Shown: positions 55,439 to 64,000 of the stretch, one piece after another | Position numbering within the stretch: position 1 is the stretch's first letter | Layout of the letters: each line of letters begins with the position of its first letter | NCBI GenBank assembly: GCA_015179125.1 | Contig: WHVA01000192.1 | Location: 1-64,000 of the forward strand | Source: Gautieria morchelliformis | Taxonomy: Eukaryota; Basidiomycota; Agaricomycetes; Gomphales; Gomphaceae | Direction: 5' to 3' | Length of the DNA stretch: 64,000 bases | Translations under genes and position numbers: made by a program | The notes under the pieces: model-generated | Seen by the model: the letters and a program-made list of their open reading frames with translations, nothing else | What the model was told of the DNA's origin: nothing | Database searches by the model: none

Positions 55439-57348
55439 TGGTGGGGCTTGTTGGGTTGGGGTAGCCATTGGTCGCGGGCATTGCGAAGCCTAGCTCGCCA
55501 AGGGAAAGTTGACAAGTGCAGGGTGTGTGTTCCTGGTGCCCCCCTCTGCTGGCTGACTGCCTCGTAGTTGAGCACCCCCTGGGATTCCTTGATGCCATCC
55601 GGGGTCGTGACTGGTTGCGGTGGACCGGATGATAGGGATTTTCCTGTGGGCAGTAAGTGTCAGTATATGCTGCTGCCTGGAATTGTGGGCGCACCATGGA
55701 TGCTGGAGGGGGAGGGGGAGAGCTTGGTTCCAGCATTGTGTTGATCGACTCCCACAATTGCGGGTTCCTGCTGGAGGGGAAGTGACATAGCTGATTTTCC
55801 AGATTCTTCTGTTGCATTATTGAGTTGCGTTCCTTGAAGGTGGGGCAGTTGCGTGCCCCGCCCTGTCACAGTTGACGCATCTATATTGATTGGGGTCAGT
55901 TACTCCGCATTCCAGCATTCTGTGGCCCTCTATCCCACACGTTCCACACACATCTGCGGGGCAGGGGCACTGTGCGGCCATATGGGCCATCCCTAGCCTC
56001 TGGCACTTGAGACACCTCTTGGTGTCTTCCTGGCTGTGGTTCTCGTGCCTGTGATCAGTATGCCTAGCCGGATCAAGGTGTTGGCTGCAGTACAGTTGCG
56101 AAGTTGAATTACTAGATGGGCTGTGGTTTGTCGATCTGTCCTTCGTTCTATCGGCTTGATCCATCGTGCTGCGAGTATGTCACCCTTCTCTAGTTGGTTG
56201 GATTCCTCCACCACTGTGATGTCATTTCGTGAGTTGGGGTTGAACCTTACCGGTATGAACTCTGCAATGATAGAGTAGTAGTTAGGCCTTATAATAGCTG
56301 ACTTATCTAAGTGCGAGAGGAATTCTTCCGCCCATTGCTGGTCCTGGAAGAGATCCGCTGCCTCCTCGAAGTGCAACTCTAGGAACAGACTGCTACCAGG
56401 GAGCCTTTGCACCCCTATGACCTTTGGGCATTCTTGCTCGCCGTCCCACTCGAGGGATGCTATCGCCTGATTCGCTTTGCTGACTATATCCGGTTCCGAC
56501 AGTCTCCCAATTTGATATTCCTGTGTGTCTTGCCGTTTGTCGACCAGCAGCTGCCGCACATGCAGGTCAGACCTGGCCAGCATGCTGGATTGCATGCTTG
56601 CAGGCTTGGTGGTGCCCGCCGCTAGTGCCACTGCATACGTGGGGTACTTTGTGGGGGCATGTTGGTGACAACAGAGTTCTCGCTGCTTTGTGCCATTGCT
56701 GGCAGGAGCTGTGCCTGCATGGCGTCAATTATCCTCTGTGCCGTTCCGTTGCTCTCCTGCCTCATTTCTTCTATCCTGCCTGCTAGACTATTGGTGGTGT
56801 TTTGATCACTTGTGAGCTTCTCTTGATTTGCTGGATCACAGGTGCGAGTATGTCATTAGCACCAGAGAGTCTTTCCTTGACCGCTGTTGCTATCTTGGAT
56901 ATAATCGTTCGGTCTGCTAAATCTGTCATTAAAGCAGCAACCACTTTGATTCCTTGCTCTGTTGTCTTGGGAATTGAGGATTGCGCCTCTGCCAGATGCA
57001 GCAGCGCCGTTGCCAGGGCATGGTACGTTATGACCTGTTGCTCTGGGAGGAGTCGTCTGGCTAAAAGGTAGTTGTGTGCTACTTCTGGTGTGAGTGGGAG
57101 CGTTTTGGATGTGCTTTTGGCTTCAAATCCGTTGACAGCCGTTTTGGGAGCTGGAGCGGAGGTTGTGACTGTCCTTGTTGGTCGGGGATGCGCATGGTGG
57201 CAGTAGCCTTTTGCTGGGGACCGCTGCCATCGGAGCCAGGTTTTGGTGTGTTGATCGTGGATGCGGGCAGTCGGGTGCCAGGTGCCAAGTCTCGTATCGA
57301 ATGGAATGAGGGTAGCTTGGTTATTGGAGTTTTGAGTGTTGGGTGCAT
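55439..57348 (-). pseudogene. LINE ORF1, zinc-knuckle nucleic-acid-binding protein
   Basis: Read from about 57348 leftwards. There is a basic, proline-rich N-terminus (57348-57079), a central region with SLEWDGEQECPKVIGVQRLP (56500-56400), then three CCHC-type knuckles at 56060-55850: CLKCQRLGMAHMAAQC, CGTCGIEGHRMLEC and CVNCDRAGH. The third is cut by a -1 shift before its last Cys; the frame then continues as CPTFKERN into the open frame that joins ORF2. Further frame changes occur near 57070 and 56640. Not translatable in one piece. Confidence 0.7.
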
Positions 57349-57832
57349 TTATGCTCCTGCACCAAAATCAAGCATAATATATTCGATTTATTGTATGGTG
57401 TTCCAATCTCTTCTCACATTGTTCTTGTACCATGCATCCATTTCTCTGATTATTTTCGAAAATTTCCAGTCACTCCCTGCCTCTCCATTTTATTTTGTTA
57501 TTTCTATTTTCACAAGCGGCTGCACCCAGCGGAGTCTGAAATGACTTCGACGCGCGAGCTCTTGGGTGCTAAAGGGCCGGGTAGTAGTACATGCACAGTG
57601 AGACAGATTTCCCCCTCTCTCAGTGACAACTAAATTCACTGAGAGAGGCAAGTAAATTAGTCTAGTGTTCTTTCGATTTATTGACCTAGAAATCCTCTGT
57701 AGTGAATTAATTTCTAGGTAGTGTATAATATATTTACAGTGACAACTAAATTCACTGAGAGAGTGAATTAATTTCTAGTCTATTCTTTTGAGCAACAAGT
57801 CCATACCTACTGCCTATAATTCCTGTCTACTA
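57337..57832 (+). repeat. Hairpin repeat family R, copy R2
   Basis: Second copy, lying directly 5' of LINE ORF1. It contains a perfect 13-bp stem, CCTCTCTCAGTGA (57614-57626) against TCACTGAGAGAGG (57636-57648), and a second hairpin before CTAG at 57775-57778. Similarity to R3 continues past CTAG to about 57832 (CTACTGCCTATAATTCCTGTC minus its last base). Confidence 0.65.
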
Positions 57833-58975
57833 CATTGAGGCCCTTGTGGGGTGTGGGAATATTTCTCGAGGTGGTGGTTGACTTCTTAGGTAAGTCATGA
57901 CCGTGTTGATATGCGTGGCGGGAGCTGAGGGTGCTGAGCATGAAGTGACGTTGCTCTAGGAGGTTCTTGTAGAACAAAGGAATGTAAATATAATATGATT
58001 ATTTGATCTACTCAAGATCCATTGACCTTTATACTAAATGTAATGTCCCATTATTACTACAGTCGGACCCCTAATAATGCATAGAAAAGTTGTCCACCAG
58101 CTTGGTAGTTAGAAAATTACTTAGAAGCTTGCATAATGCATAATGCATAACAGATTTGGTAAATTTAACTATAATATGCATTATCACAGGTGCACTTTTG
58201 GCACTTCAGAAGCCCAAACTGGGACAAACTCTCTGCATGGGACCTCAGCAAACCAGCGTGATGGGCACATGGCTCTAATGGAGAGCTTATTGGTGCTTCT
58301 GAGATGGAATGGGATGGACCAGATGATAGACCAGCCATGCCTGGTTATGCAGCCAACCCGTCAGAGTTCATGCCACTGGTTATGATGGAATCCAAATCAC
58401 AAGAGCAGGATCTTACCAAGAACGTGAAGGTGATCCAACAGAAGCCAATGCATCATAGAAGGACAGCCAAAATAAGGTTTCAGTCAAATCTTACTTTTAA
58501 GGACAAGATTCAGTTCATGGTTGACAGACACTATCCAAAGATTACCCAAAAGGCCATCATCACCCACCTCTCATGCAAGCCTTTCAGGCTGTAAGGGAAC
58601 TGCAGCACTATGCCCTATCTCACAGTGGTCCAGAATGGGATGAGGCAGCCCAGCTGATCAATAAAAGGCTGAAAAAACTTTGAATTTTTCTATGTGTTTC
58701 TTTAAAGTTTTTTGCACTTTTTTTTTACAATTCTATCACACTTTTTTGGGATTGAGAAAGCTTTAAAAGACCCGAAATTTGTAAAAAATTTTTTAGTGTT
58801 TTTTATGTTAGAAGTTGTGCTGAGAAAATTTGGTTGCGAGACACATCTGTCATGGGACACCCTGTTTTCCAGCTCCAACAACACCCTAAGTTCCGCTTCC
58901 ATCCCCTGTTATGATATACTCAACTATTTTATTCCAAGTCGTCTATGTACACAAAGAAGCTAATAAAAGAAAGAA
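57833..58975 (+). other. Spacer with a transposon-like ORF remnant
   Basis: A plus-strand ORF at 58304-58594 (MEWDGPDDRPAMPGYAANPS at its start, later a basic stretch FKDKIQFMVDRHYPKITQ) is followed, after a frameshift, by MQAFQAVRELQHYALSHSGP...INKRLKKL ending TGA at 58683. It looks like one short broken gene, not recognised. The rest is A/T-rich with poly-T runs (58690-58810) and has no gene. Confidence 0.35.
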
Positions 58976-58979
58976 AGAA

Positions 58980-59930
58980 AAATGATCAAAAAGAATAGGA
59001 ACAACACTTACGACGGACATCGACACAGACGACAAATACACAACATCACGAACAGCTATCTTATCTACAGATTAGATAAGATACAGGGATACAGGCATCG
59101 ACCACGTGCGGCCGATCAGAGACAGCCCGCCTATCGACTGATGGCATCGACCATGACATCGACAGGTGCCAGGCCACAGGCACCTAGGAGGTGTGGGCAC
59201 CAAACGCCGCAGAAGAGTGTAGACTGCGCAGGAGCACTGGACATTGTGGAGTGACTTCAGAATGACATCCACAATACGCGTACTCAATCAGCTACCCCAC
59301 AGAAGAGGCACAGAGACAGTGACCCCATCACCAAGCCTAGCATTTATGCTAGGCAGGAGAGATTTAAATTCTATTTTCTATTTGAGCTCCATGACATGAC
59401 CAGCTGACTACTATCTTGACACCATGCAGACAGGGGCTTTGTATAATAGGTACAAGACTCTATTCCAAAGTTTAAATAACCCTGACACTATCCCCATCAC
59501 TCCCATGATTTTATGACTGTAATTAATCACCCCTCTAGTTACAAGTAGTTTTTCGACCCATCGACTCACTATCTCGAACACTAGTAGTTACCACTAATAT
59601 AGTATAAGTAGCTACTACGAATGTATGAATAAATCATCCAGAATCAACTGTTTCACCCTTGAAGTCACTGTAGTCTTGTTTGATAGCTACAGAACATAGA
59701 TCTCGATAGTTTACTCTAGACTACCTCAAAAGCGAAGCCTTTTGACTTAGTTATTCCTTATATCGACACCATTCTCTCGTCGACACGGTCACGTGGCCTC
59801 CATACATCAGTGCCAGACGCGTCTCGAGAGGCTTAGTCAGCACACAGGAGAGGGACGAATATAGTGGTCCCAACCGCTAAGCAATAGAATACATTTGCTA
59901 AAGGCATCACTTAATACTTTAATCTAAAAT
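58980..59930. repeat. Long direct repeat D, copy 1
   Basis: About 0.94 kb, matched by 60100-61222 in the same orientation. Shared landmarks: GATCAAAAAGAA, GGCATCGACCACGTGCGG, GGTGCCAGGCCACAGGCACC, a palindrome GCCTAGCATTTATGCTAGGC (59332), AGGGGCTTTGTATA, GTCGACACGGTCACGTG and CACTTAATACTTTAATC at the end. No coding sequence. It could be an LTR pair with almost all internal DNA lost, or a tandem duplication; ends with TG...CA were not found. Confidence 0.7.
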
Positions 59931-60099
59931 CCCCAACTCCGCTTTCAGAAATGGTTCTGCTTCTGGGGGAGCTCCCACCAGTTCCATTCGCTTTGCCAAT
60001 TCCACTCCACTCTCCAACTTCCGCCTTTGGAACAGTGTCAGGAGTCAAGTGACTTGCATAGTAGGTGGCATCAAGGGTCGGTCTGTTGTGATAAACAAA
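59931..60099. other. 170-bp segment between the D repeats
   Basis: Contains the near-palindrome TGGGGGAGCTCCCACCA (59966-59982). A minus-strand open stretch (HNRPTLDATYYASHLTPDT...) reads through from copy 2 into copy 1. If the D repeats are LTRs, this is what is left of the element interior. Confidence 0.35.
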
Positions 60100-61222
60100 A
60101 AGATCAAAAAGAAACAGAAATGACACTTATGATAGACGTCGGCGCAGACGACGATCACATGAATTTACGACATGCTATATTATCCATAGATCGGGTAATG
60201 TACAGAAGCTCGGGCATCGACCACGTGCGGTCGATCAGGGACGGCGCGCCTATCGAGTGATGGCATTGGCCATGACGTCGACAGGCGCCAGGCCACAGGC
60301 ACCGAGTGGGTGCGGGCACCAAACGCCGCAGAGGACAATAGACTGCGCAGGAGTATAGGGTGCTGTGGAGCGACTTGAGAACGTCATCCACAGTATACAT
60401 ACTCAATTAGCTGCCCCACAGAAAGGGCACAGAGACAGCGGCCCCATCACCAAGCCCAGCATTTATGCTAGGCAGGGCAAACTCAGCTCCATTTTTCTAT
60501 TTGAACTCCATGACACGTCTGACTGACTACTATCTTAACATCATGTGGACAGGGGCTTTGTATACTAGGTACAGATCTCTATTCCAAAGCCCAGACAATC
60601 CTAACACCATCCCCATCACCCCATGACTTTATGACTATAAATTAGTCACCCCTTAGTTACAAGCAGCTTTTCGACCCATCTGTCTAATATCTTGAACACT
60701 AGTAGTTACTATCAACATAGTATAAATAGCTAGTACAAATGTATGAACGAAATCATCCAGAATAGATTATTCTGCCTCCTGAAATTACTGTAGTCTTGTT
60801 TGATAGCTACAGAGCTCAGATCTTGATGGTTTATTCCAAATCTTCGTTGAGGGTCTACTATCACTGTTTACTCTATACTATCTCAAAAGCGAACGCTTTT
60901 GATCTGACTGTTCTTCGGATCGACACCAATCTTCTGTCGACACGGTCACGTGACTCTATAGTTTATTCCAAATCTTCGTCGAGGGTCTACTATCACTGTT
61001 TACTCTATACTATCTCAAAAGCGAACGCTTTTGATCTGACTGTTCTTCGGATCGACACCAATCTTCTGTCGACACGGTCACGTGACTCTCATTCATCAGT
61101 GCTGGACGCGCCTCGAAAGGCTTAGTCAGCACACAGAAGAGGGGTGAACACAGTGGTTCCAGTCACTGAGCAATAGATTCTATTTGTTTAAAGGCACTAA
61201 TTAACATCTTAATCCAAAACGG
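60100..61222. repeat. Long direct repeat D, copy 2 (with internal 132-bp tandem duplication)
   Basis: Counterpart of 58980-59930. It is longer because 60829-60960 is repeated in tandem at 60961-61092 (both start GTTTATTCCAAATCTTCG and end GTCACGTGACTCT), with a single difference near the start. This creates a duplicated 60-codon ORF artefact at 60796-61125. Confidence 0.75.
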
Positions 61223-61241
61223 TCAAGGGTCAGGGGTCAGG

Positions 61242-62226
61242 TGTCAAGATTGGTTTTTAGGCGTTAATATCATGCATTAGTGAACACAGCGAATGCCCAA
61301 ATAACTTGTGCAAATAAGTATGCTGTTCAGCAAATAGGGTGAACCAATAAATGTTCAGAAGGTAAGAGGGCTGCCTGAACAGAGCTCGCCCTATCTACAG
61401 TTGTAGTGAAGTAGCCCGTGGCACTTGACAATGTAACGTGCAAGGTGTCATGGAAAGGTTGTCTAAGTAGCAACAATCCTTTCGCTGGCGAAGGCGCTCC
61501 TTCGGAGCCCTTTGCTGACAGCACAGAAAATAATTCGAAGGCTAAAGTAACGAAGGTGAAGTATGAAAACTCACCAGTGGTGCTTAAGTCCTCCTCTGGT
61601 CGAAGATAGGAATCTACAGGTGAGGGCTCAAGATGATGATCACAGTGAGGTCAAGTTTGCACAAGATGGACATATGATAATTGAACTGGGGAATATACAT
61701 GCGAATGTGAACTACTTATATCGAATGCTTGTATTATAACAGTGAATAGGAAAGAGGCCTTCATGAGTCAGGGTTGGATAGGGGTGTGCAGTCATGATAC
61801 AAAATAGATGAAATAAACATTCAATAGAATGGAAGAGGAGTGCGAACATGAAACGACAGAGAGGAAAGAGGGCGAAGGTCCCTATGTATGAAAACACACC
61901 TTGGGACCTGCATATACACTACCCTGCACGGACTCTTCGTCTGCTGGGTTGATCCCACACGACCCATGGGTAGGATGTCCCGCGAATGCATCCCGGCCAT
62001 ATGAACACCTAAAGGGGTTGCATTAGGAAGGTGATGGGGCCAGTGATGAACCACCAAGCCGGTCCAAGGACATCGATTGTGCTTTGATGGTGTGGCTATG
62101 GTGAATGGTGTGAACAGCGAAGATCGGTTGCCGAACCTGGCGAAGGGTGATTGGAGCGAACATGGAGGTGGAGTGAGGAATGGGAGGACAGAGTGACTGA
62201 GTATAGGAAATAAATGGGTCATGACA
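61242..62226. mobile_element. Solo LTR, copy L4 (985 bp)
   Basis: Oriented like L2: TGTCAAGATTGG...GTCATGACA with target duplication TCAGG (61237-61241 and 62227-62231). It has only one terminal module, so it is the shortest complete copy. Its ATG-less ORF lies at 61418-61609. Confidence 0.9.
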
Positions 62227-62289
62227 TCAGGGCAATGCAGGGTTGATGGCAAGTGCTGAGTGTTGTCCCTGGCTGCAGACTATGTAGAG

Positions 62290-62566
62290 GACAGGAATTA
62301 TAGGCAGTAGGACTGGACTTGATGCTCAAAAGAATAGACTAGAAATTAATTCACTCTCTCAGTGAATTTAGTTGTCACTGAATATATTATACACTACCTA
62401 GAAATTAATTCACTACATGATTTCTAGGTCAATAAATTGAAGGAAAATAAGACTAATTTACTTGCCTCTCTCAGTGAATTTAGTTGTCACTGAGAGAGGG
62501 GGGAAATCTGTCTCACTGTGCATATACTACCACCCGGCCCTTTAGCGCCCATGGCAGCGTCGAAAT
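62290..62566 (-). repeat. Hairpin repeat family R, copy R3 (inverted)
   Basis: Reverse complement of R2 from the CTGCCTATAATTCC side through CTAG (62339-62342), both hairpins and GCGCTAAAGGGCCGGGTGGT. Beyond about 62566 it diverges from R1 and R2. It lies 64 bp from the end of LTR L4. Confidence 0.65.
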
Positions 62567-62856
62567 GATTATGTAAGGGTGCCAGTGGTGAAAAGAAGAA
62601 AAACAAATCAAAATAGAAGTACAATCTTTGATAGAAAATTTCGGAAAAATTCTGAAAAATCAAGTAGTATCGCGCACCCTCTAAGCGCCCATTAGTCATC
62701 TTAGGGTTAGGGCTTATGCGGCGAAAATAGCCCGGGGAGAATTTTCAAATTTCGGTAGGACATCCTGGTAGCTATGGTATATTACTTTGGGGCCTGATCT
62801 AAGTCCATTGTTGGTAGTACTCTATACCCATGAAACTTTATTTTTCTCTACTGTCT

Positions 62857-62925
62857 GTTTGGTGTAGTGGTTATAAGTATTATCTAGATTGATGTTAGTG
62901 TGGCAGGTTTGACTCTTGAGGCCCA
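62857..62925 (+). other. tRNA-like / SINE-head candidate
   Basis: GTCTGTTTGGTGTAGTGGTT is a near-consensus pol III A box. GGTTTGACTCT, about 45 bases on, is a degenerate B box with a weak T-arm (CAGG/CTTG around a 7-base loop). The acceptor and anticodon stems do not pair well, so this is a tRNA-derived SINE head or tRNA relic rather than a working tRNA gene. Confidence 0.3.
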
Positions 62926-63549
62926 GTGAGAATTGACCAGGGATCCTTTGGGATCTCGCGGGTAACTAAATAATTGTCTGTACTCACCTTAAATCTTCTC
63001 TTGAGATCACGCAAATGACCCTGGAATAGCTCTAAGACTTTGCTGCAGGCGAGCTTGTGGCCAGGAAGCTTGAGTTTCTCCTTGGCATGAGATGCCATTT
63101 AGAGCATTTCTTTGAATCGCGGGTTATCAAACACCGATATAGGCTATGCACATAATCTAAGTCAATGAATACAAGTGATAATATGATGAACATACCTGAT
63201 CGGTCGCAATCATCCACTCTACTGTGAGCTGGACAAACGTCTCATCGGTATACGGAGCTACAGCCGCTTCCATCACTTGGGAGGGAGCCGGTCCAAAGTG
63301 TGTCGTCAGTACACTGTTCTGCGCAAGCCTGGCTTGCCTAACCGCATTCGGCAGTTTGTTGGTAAACCCAGTCTTAGAACACCACTCTTGGTATTTTCCC
63401 TAAATGGGTAGTTAAACCATGGGAATGTTGGATGGACTAAAAAATCACCTCATGCATTGACTGGAGGTGGCGTCGCAGGGTGCTGACATCGTTCACAAAA
63501 CTGACCTTAGACCGATCATGTTTTCTGGGTTCGGACAAAGTCAGCGATG
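62895..63549 (-). pseudogene. hAT transposase, N-terminal part
   Basis: Read from 63549 leftwards: LSEPRKHDRSKVSFVNDVST and RRHLQSMHE (BED-finger-like end), an intron, then KYQEWCSKTGF, LAQNSVLTTHFGPAPSQ and FVQLTVEWMIATDQ, an intron, and FDNPRFKEMLKMASHAKEK...HLRDLKRRFK, followed by a GTGAGT donor. This is the standard N-terminal half of fungal hAT transposases and complements the C-terminal part at 43986-46112. Its 5' side is cut by LTR L5. Confidence 0.65.
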
Positions 63550-64000
63550 TGTCAAGATTGGTTTTCAAGCGTTAATATTGTGTATTAGTGAACACAGCGA
63601 ATGCCCGAATAACTTGTGCAAATAAGTATGCCGTTCGGCAAATAGGTGAACCGATGAATGTTCACGAAACAAGAGGGCTTGCCCGAACGGGGCTCGCCCT
63701 ATCTACAGTCGTAGCGAAATAGCTCGCAGCACTTGACGACGTAATGTGCAAGATATCGCGGAAGGGCTGTCTAAGTTTCGACGGTCCCTTCGCTGGCGAA
63801 GGTGCTCCTTCAGAGCCCTTCGCCAACAGCTTAGAGAGTAGTTCGAAGGCTAAGGTAACGAAGATGAAGTATGAGAACTCACCAGTGATGCCTAAGTCCT
63901 TGGCTGGTTGAAGATAGAAATCTTCAAGGGGAGGCTCAAGAAGATGATCACAGCGAGGTCAAGTTTGCACAAGATGGACGACGTATGATAATTGAACTGG
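63550..64000. mobile_element. Solo or partial LTR, copy L5 (runs off the window)
   Basis: Begins TGTCAAGATTGG at 63550 after CGATG, and is continuous with the L2/L4 orientation for the remaining 451 bp. The far end and its target duplication lie outside the window, so it may be a solo LTR or the edge of a complete element. Confidence 0.85.

Larger units (their letters stand above)
49713..55439 (-). pseudogene. LINE ORF2: endonuclease, reverse transcriptase, RNase H
   Basis: Starts around ATG 55439. The EEP endonuclease shows IWQQNLNKS, KQEPYFD and WMGDFNRHHPLWDE (about 54960). The RT fingers begin LRKPGKADYTVAKAYRSITL near 52575; the palm shows FDDFLSELL...GCDQGDP and a FIDDV active-site box near 52070; the thumb shows LLGVILDQELRF near 51790. 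RNase H shows LYADGSSLEGGVGAAAV (about 50640), YEAELVGLILAA and AIDNQAAVKAL. The C-terminus has CLSCNQKEESVRHYLLSCLAH minus its last residue (about 49900). Broken by a TAA near 53875, several frameshifts (for example 52400 and 51990), a solo LTR and a hairpin repeat. Some of the long ORF at 55817-54036 upstream of 55439 belongs to the ORF1 tail. Confidence 0.82.
49158..57340 (-). mobile_element. LINE (non-LTR retrotransposon), Tad/I-like, with two nested insertions
   Basis: Minus-strand element. Its 3' end is an A-rich tail (reverse complement of 49158-49195, TAAATGGATATAAATAAAAA type) and its 5' end is near 57340. ORF1 and ORF2 domains appear in the normal LINE order. Two insertions split ORF2: the solo LTR at 52586-53859 and the hairpin repeat at 51106-51542. 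Without them the element is about 6.5 kb, a usual LINE length. An internal RNase H and a terminal CCHC-like motif place it near the I/Tad1 group. Confidence 0.82.

Noticed and set aside
60796..61125. 109-codon ORF with an internal repeat
   Set aside because: It arises from the 132-bp tandem duplication in D copy 2. D copy 1 does not keep the frame.
58980..61222. Complete LTR retrotransposon with D repeats as LTRs
   Set aside because: No TG...CA ends, primer-binding site or gag-pol, and only 170 bp between copies.

Overview
The window reads as nuclear DNA of a filamentous basidiomycete, most likely an Agaricomycete. Genes are dense in 44-65 nt introns with GT(R)NGY-type donors. The transposon mix is fungal (pogo/Fot-type, hAT, gag-type retroelement, Tad/I-like LINE). 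The conserved genes are typical fungal housekeeping genes. All gene models here are manual reconstructions from splice signals and conserved motifs; no search was run.

Layout. 1-6.7 kb: decayed gag-type retrotransposon (minus strand) split by a solo LTR. 6.7-10.6 kb: full-length but broken pogo/Tigger-like DNA transposon with TIRs and a TA duplication. 10.7-26.4 kb: the native gene block, with a RAD16-like SNF2/RING helicase (+), a cytochrome-b5/acyl-CoA-dehydrogenase fusion (+), a PHO80/Pcl-type cyclin (+), an SH3-domain protein (-), a polyglutamine-rich SSXT-like protein (-) and a YEA4/SLC35B4-type nucleotide-sugar transporter (-). The part from about 20.8 to 26.3 kb is markedly richer in G+C than its flanks.

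26.3-43.0 kb: a tandem segmental duplication of about 6-7 kb. Each copy carries the 5' tip of the transporter gene, a spacer and a kinase-TPR gene on the minus strand. Copy B (36.0-39.6 kb) is intact at about 1126 codons: a TKL-like kinase followed by 14 TPR-like repeats of 45 residues. Copy A (28.2-31.9 kb) keeps an intact kinase, but its repeat array is cut off by a nonsense codon and then frameshifted. Two MITE-like elements and a 2.7-kb insertion decorate copy B.

43-64 kb: nested mobile DNA. It holds two halves of a hAT transposase gene about 17 kb apart, tandem satellites, a 6.5-kb LINE (ORF1 with zinc knuckles; ORF2 with endonuclease, RT and RNase H) itself interrupted by a solo LTR and a hairpin repeat, a pair of about 1-kb direct repeats, and further solo LTRs. 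One LTR family occurs five times; four complete copies each have a perfect 5-bp target duplication.

The strongest leads are the kinase-TPR pair with its rapidly rearranging repeat array, the single-codon microexons in two neighbouring housekeeping genes, and the LTR family with modular length and a conserved ATG-less reading frame.
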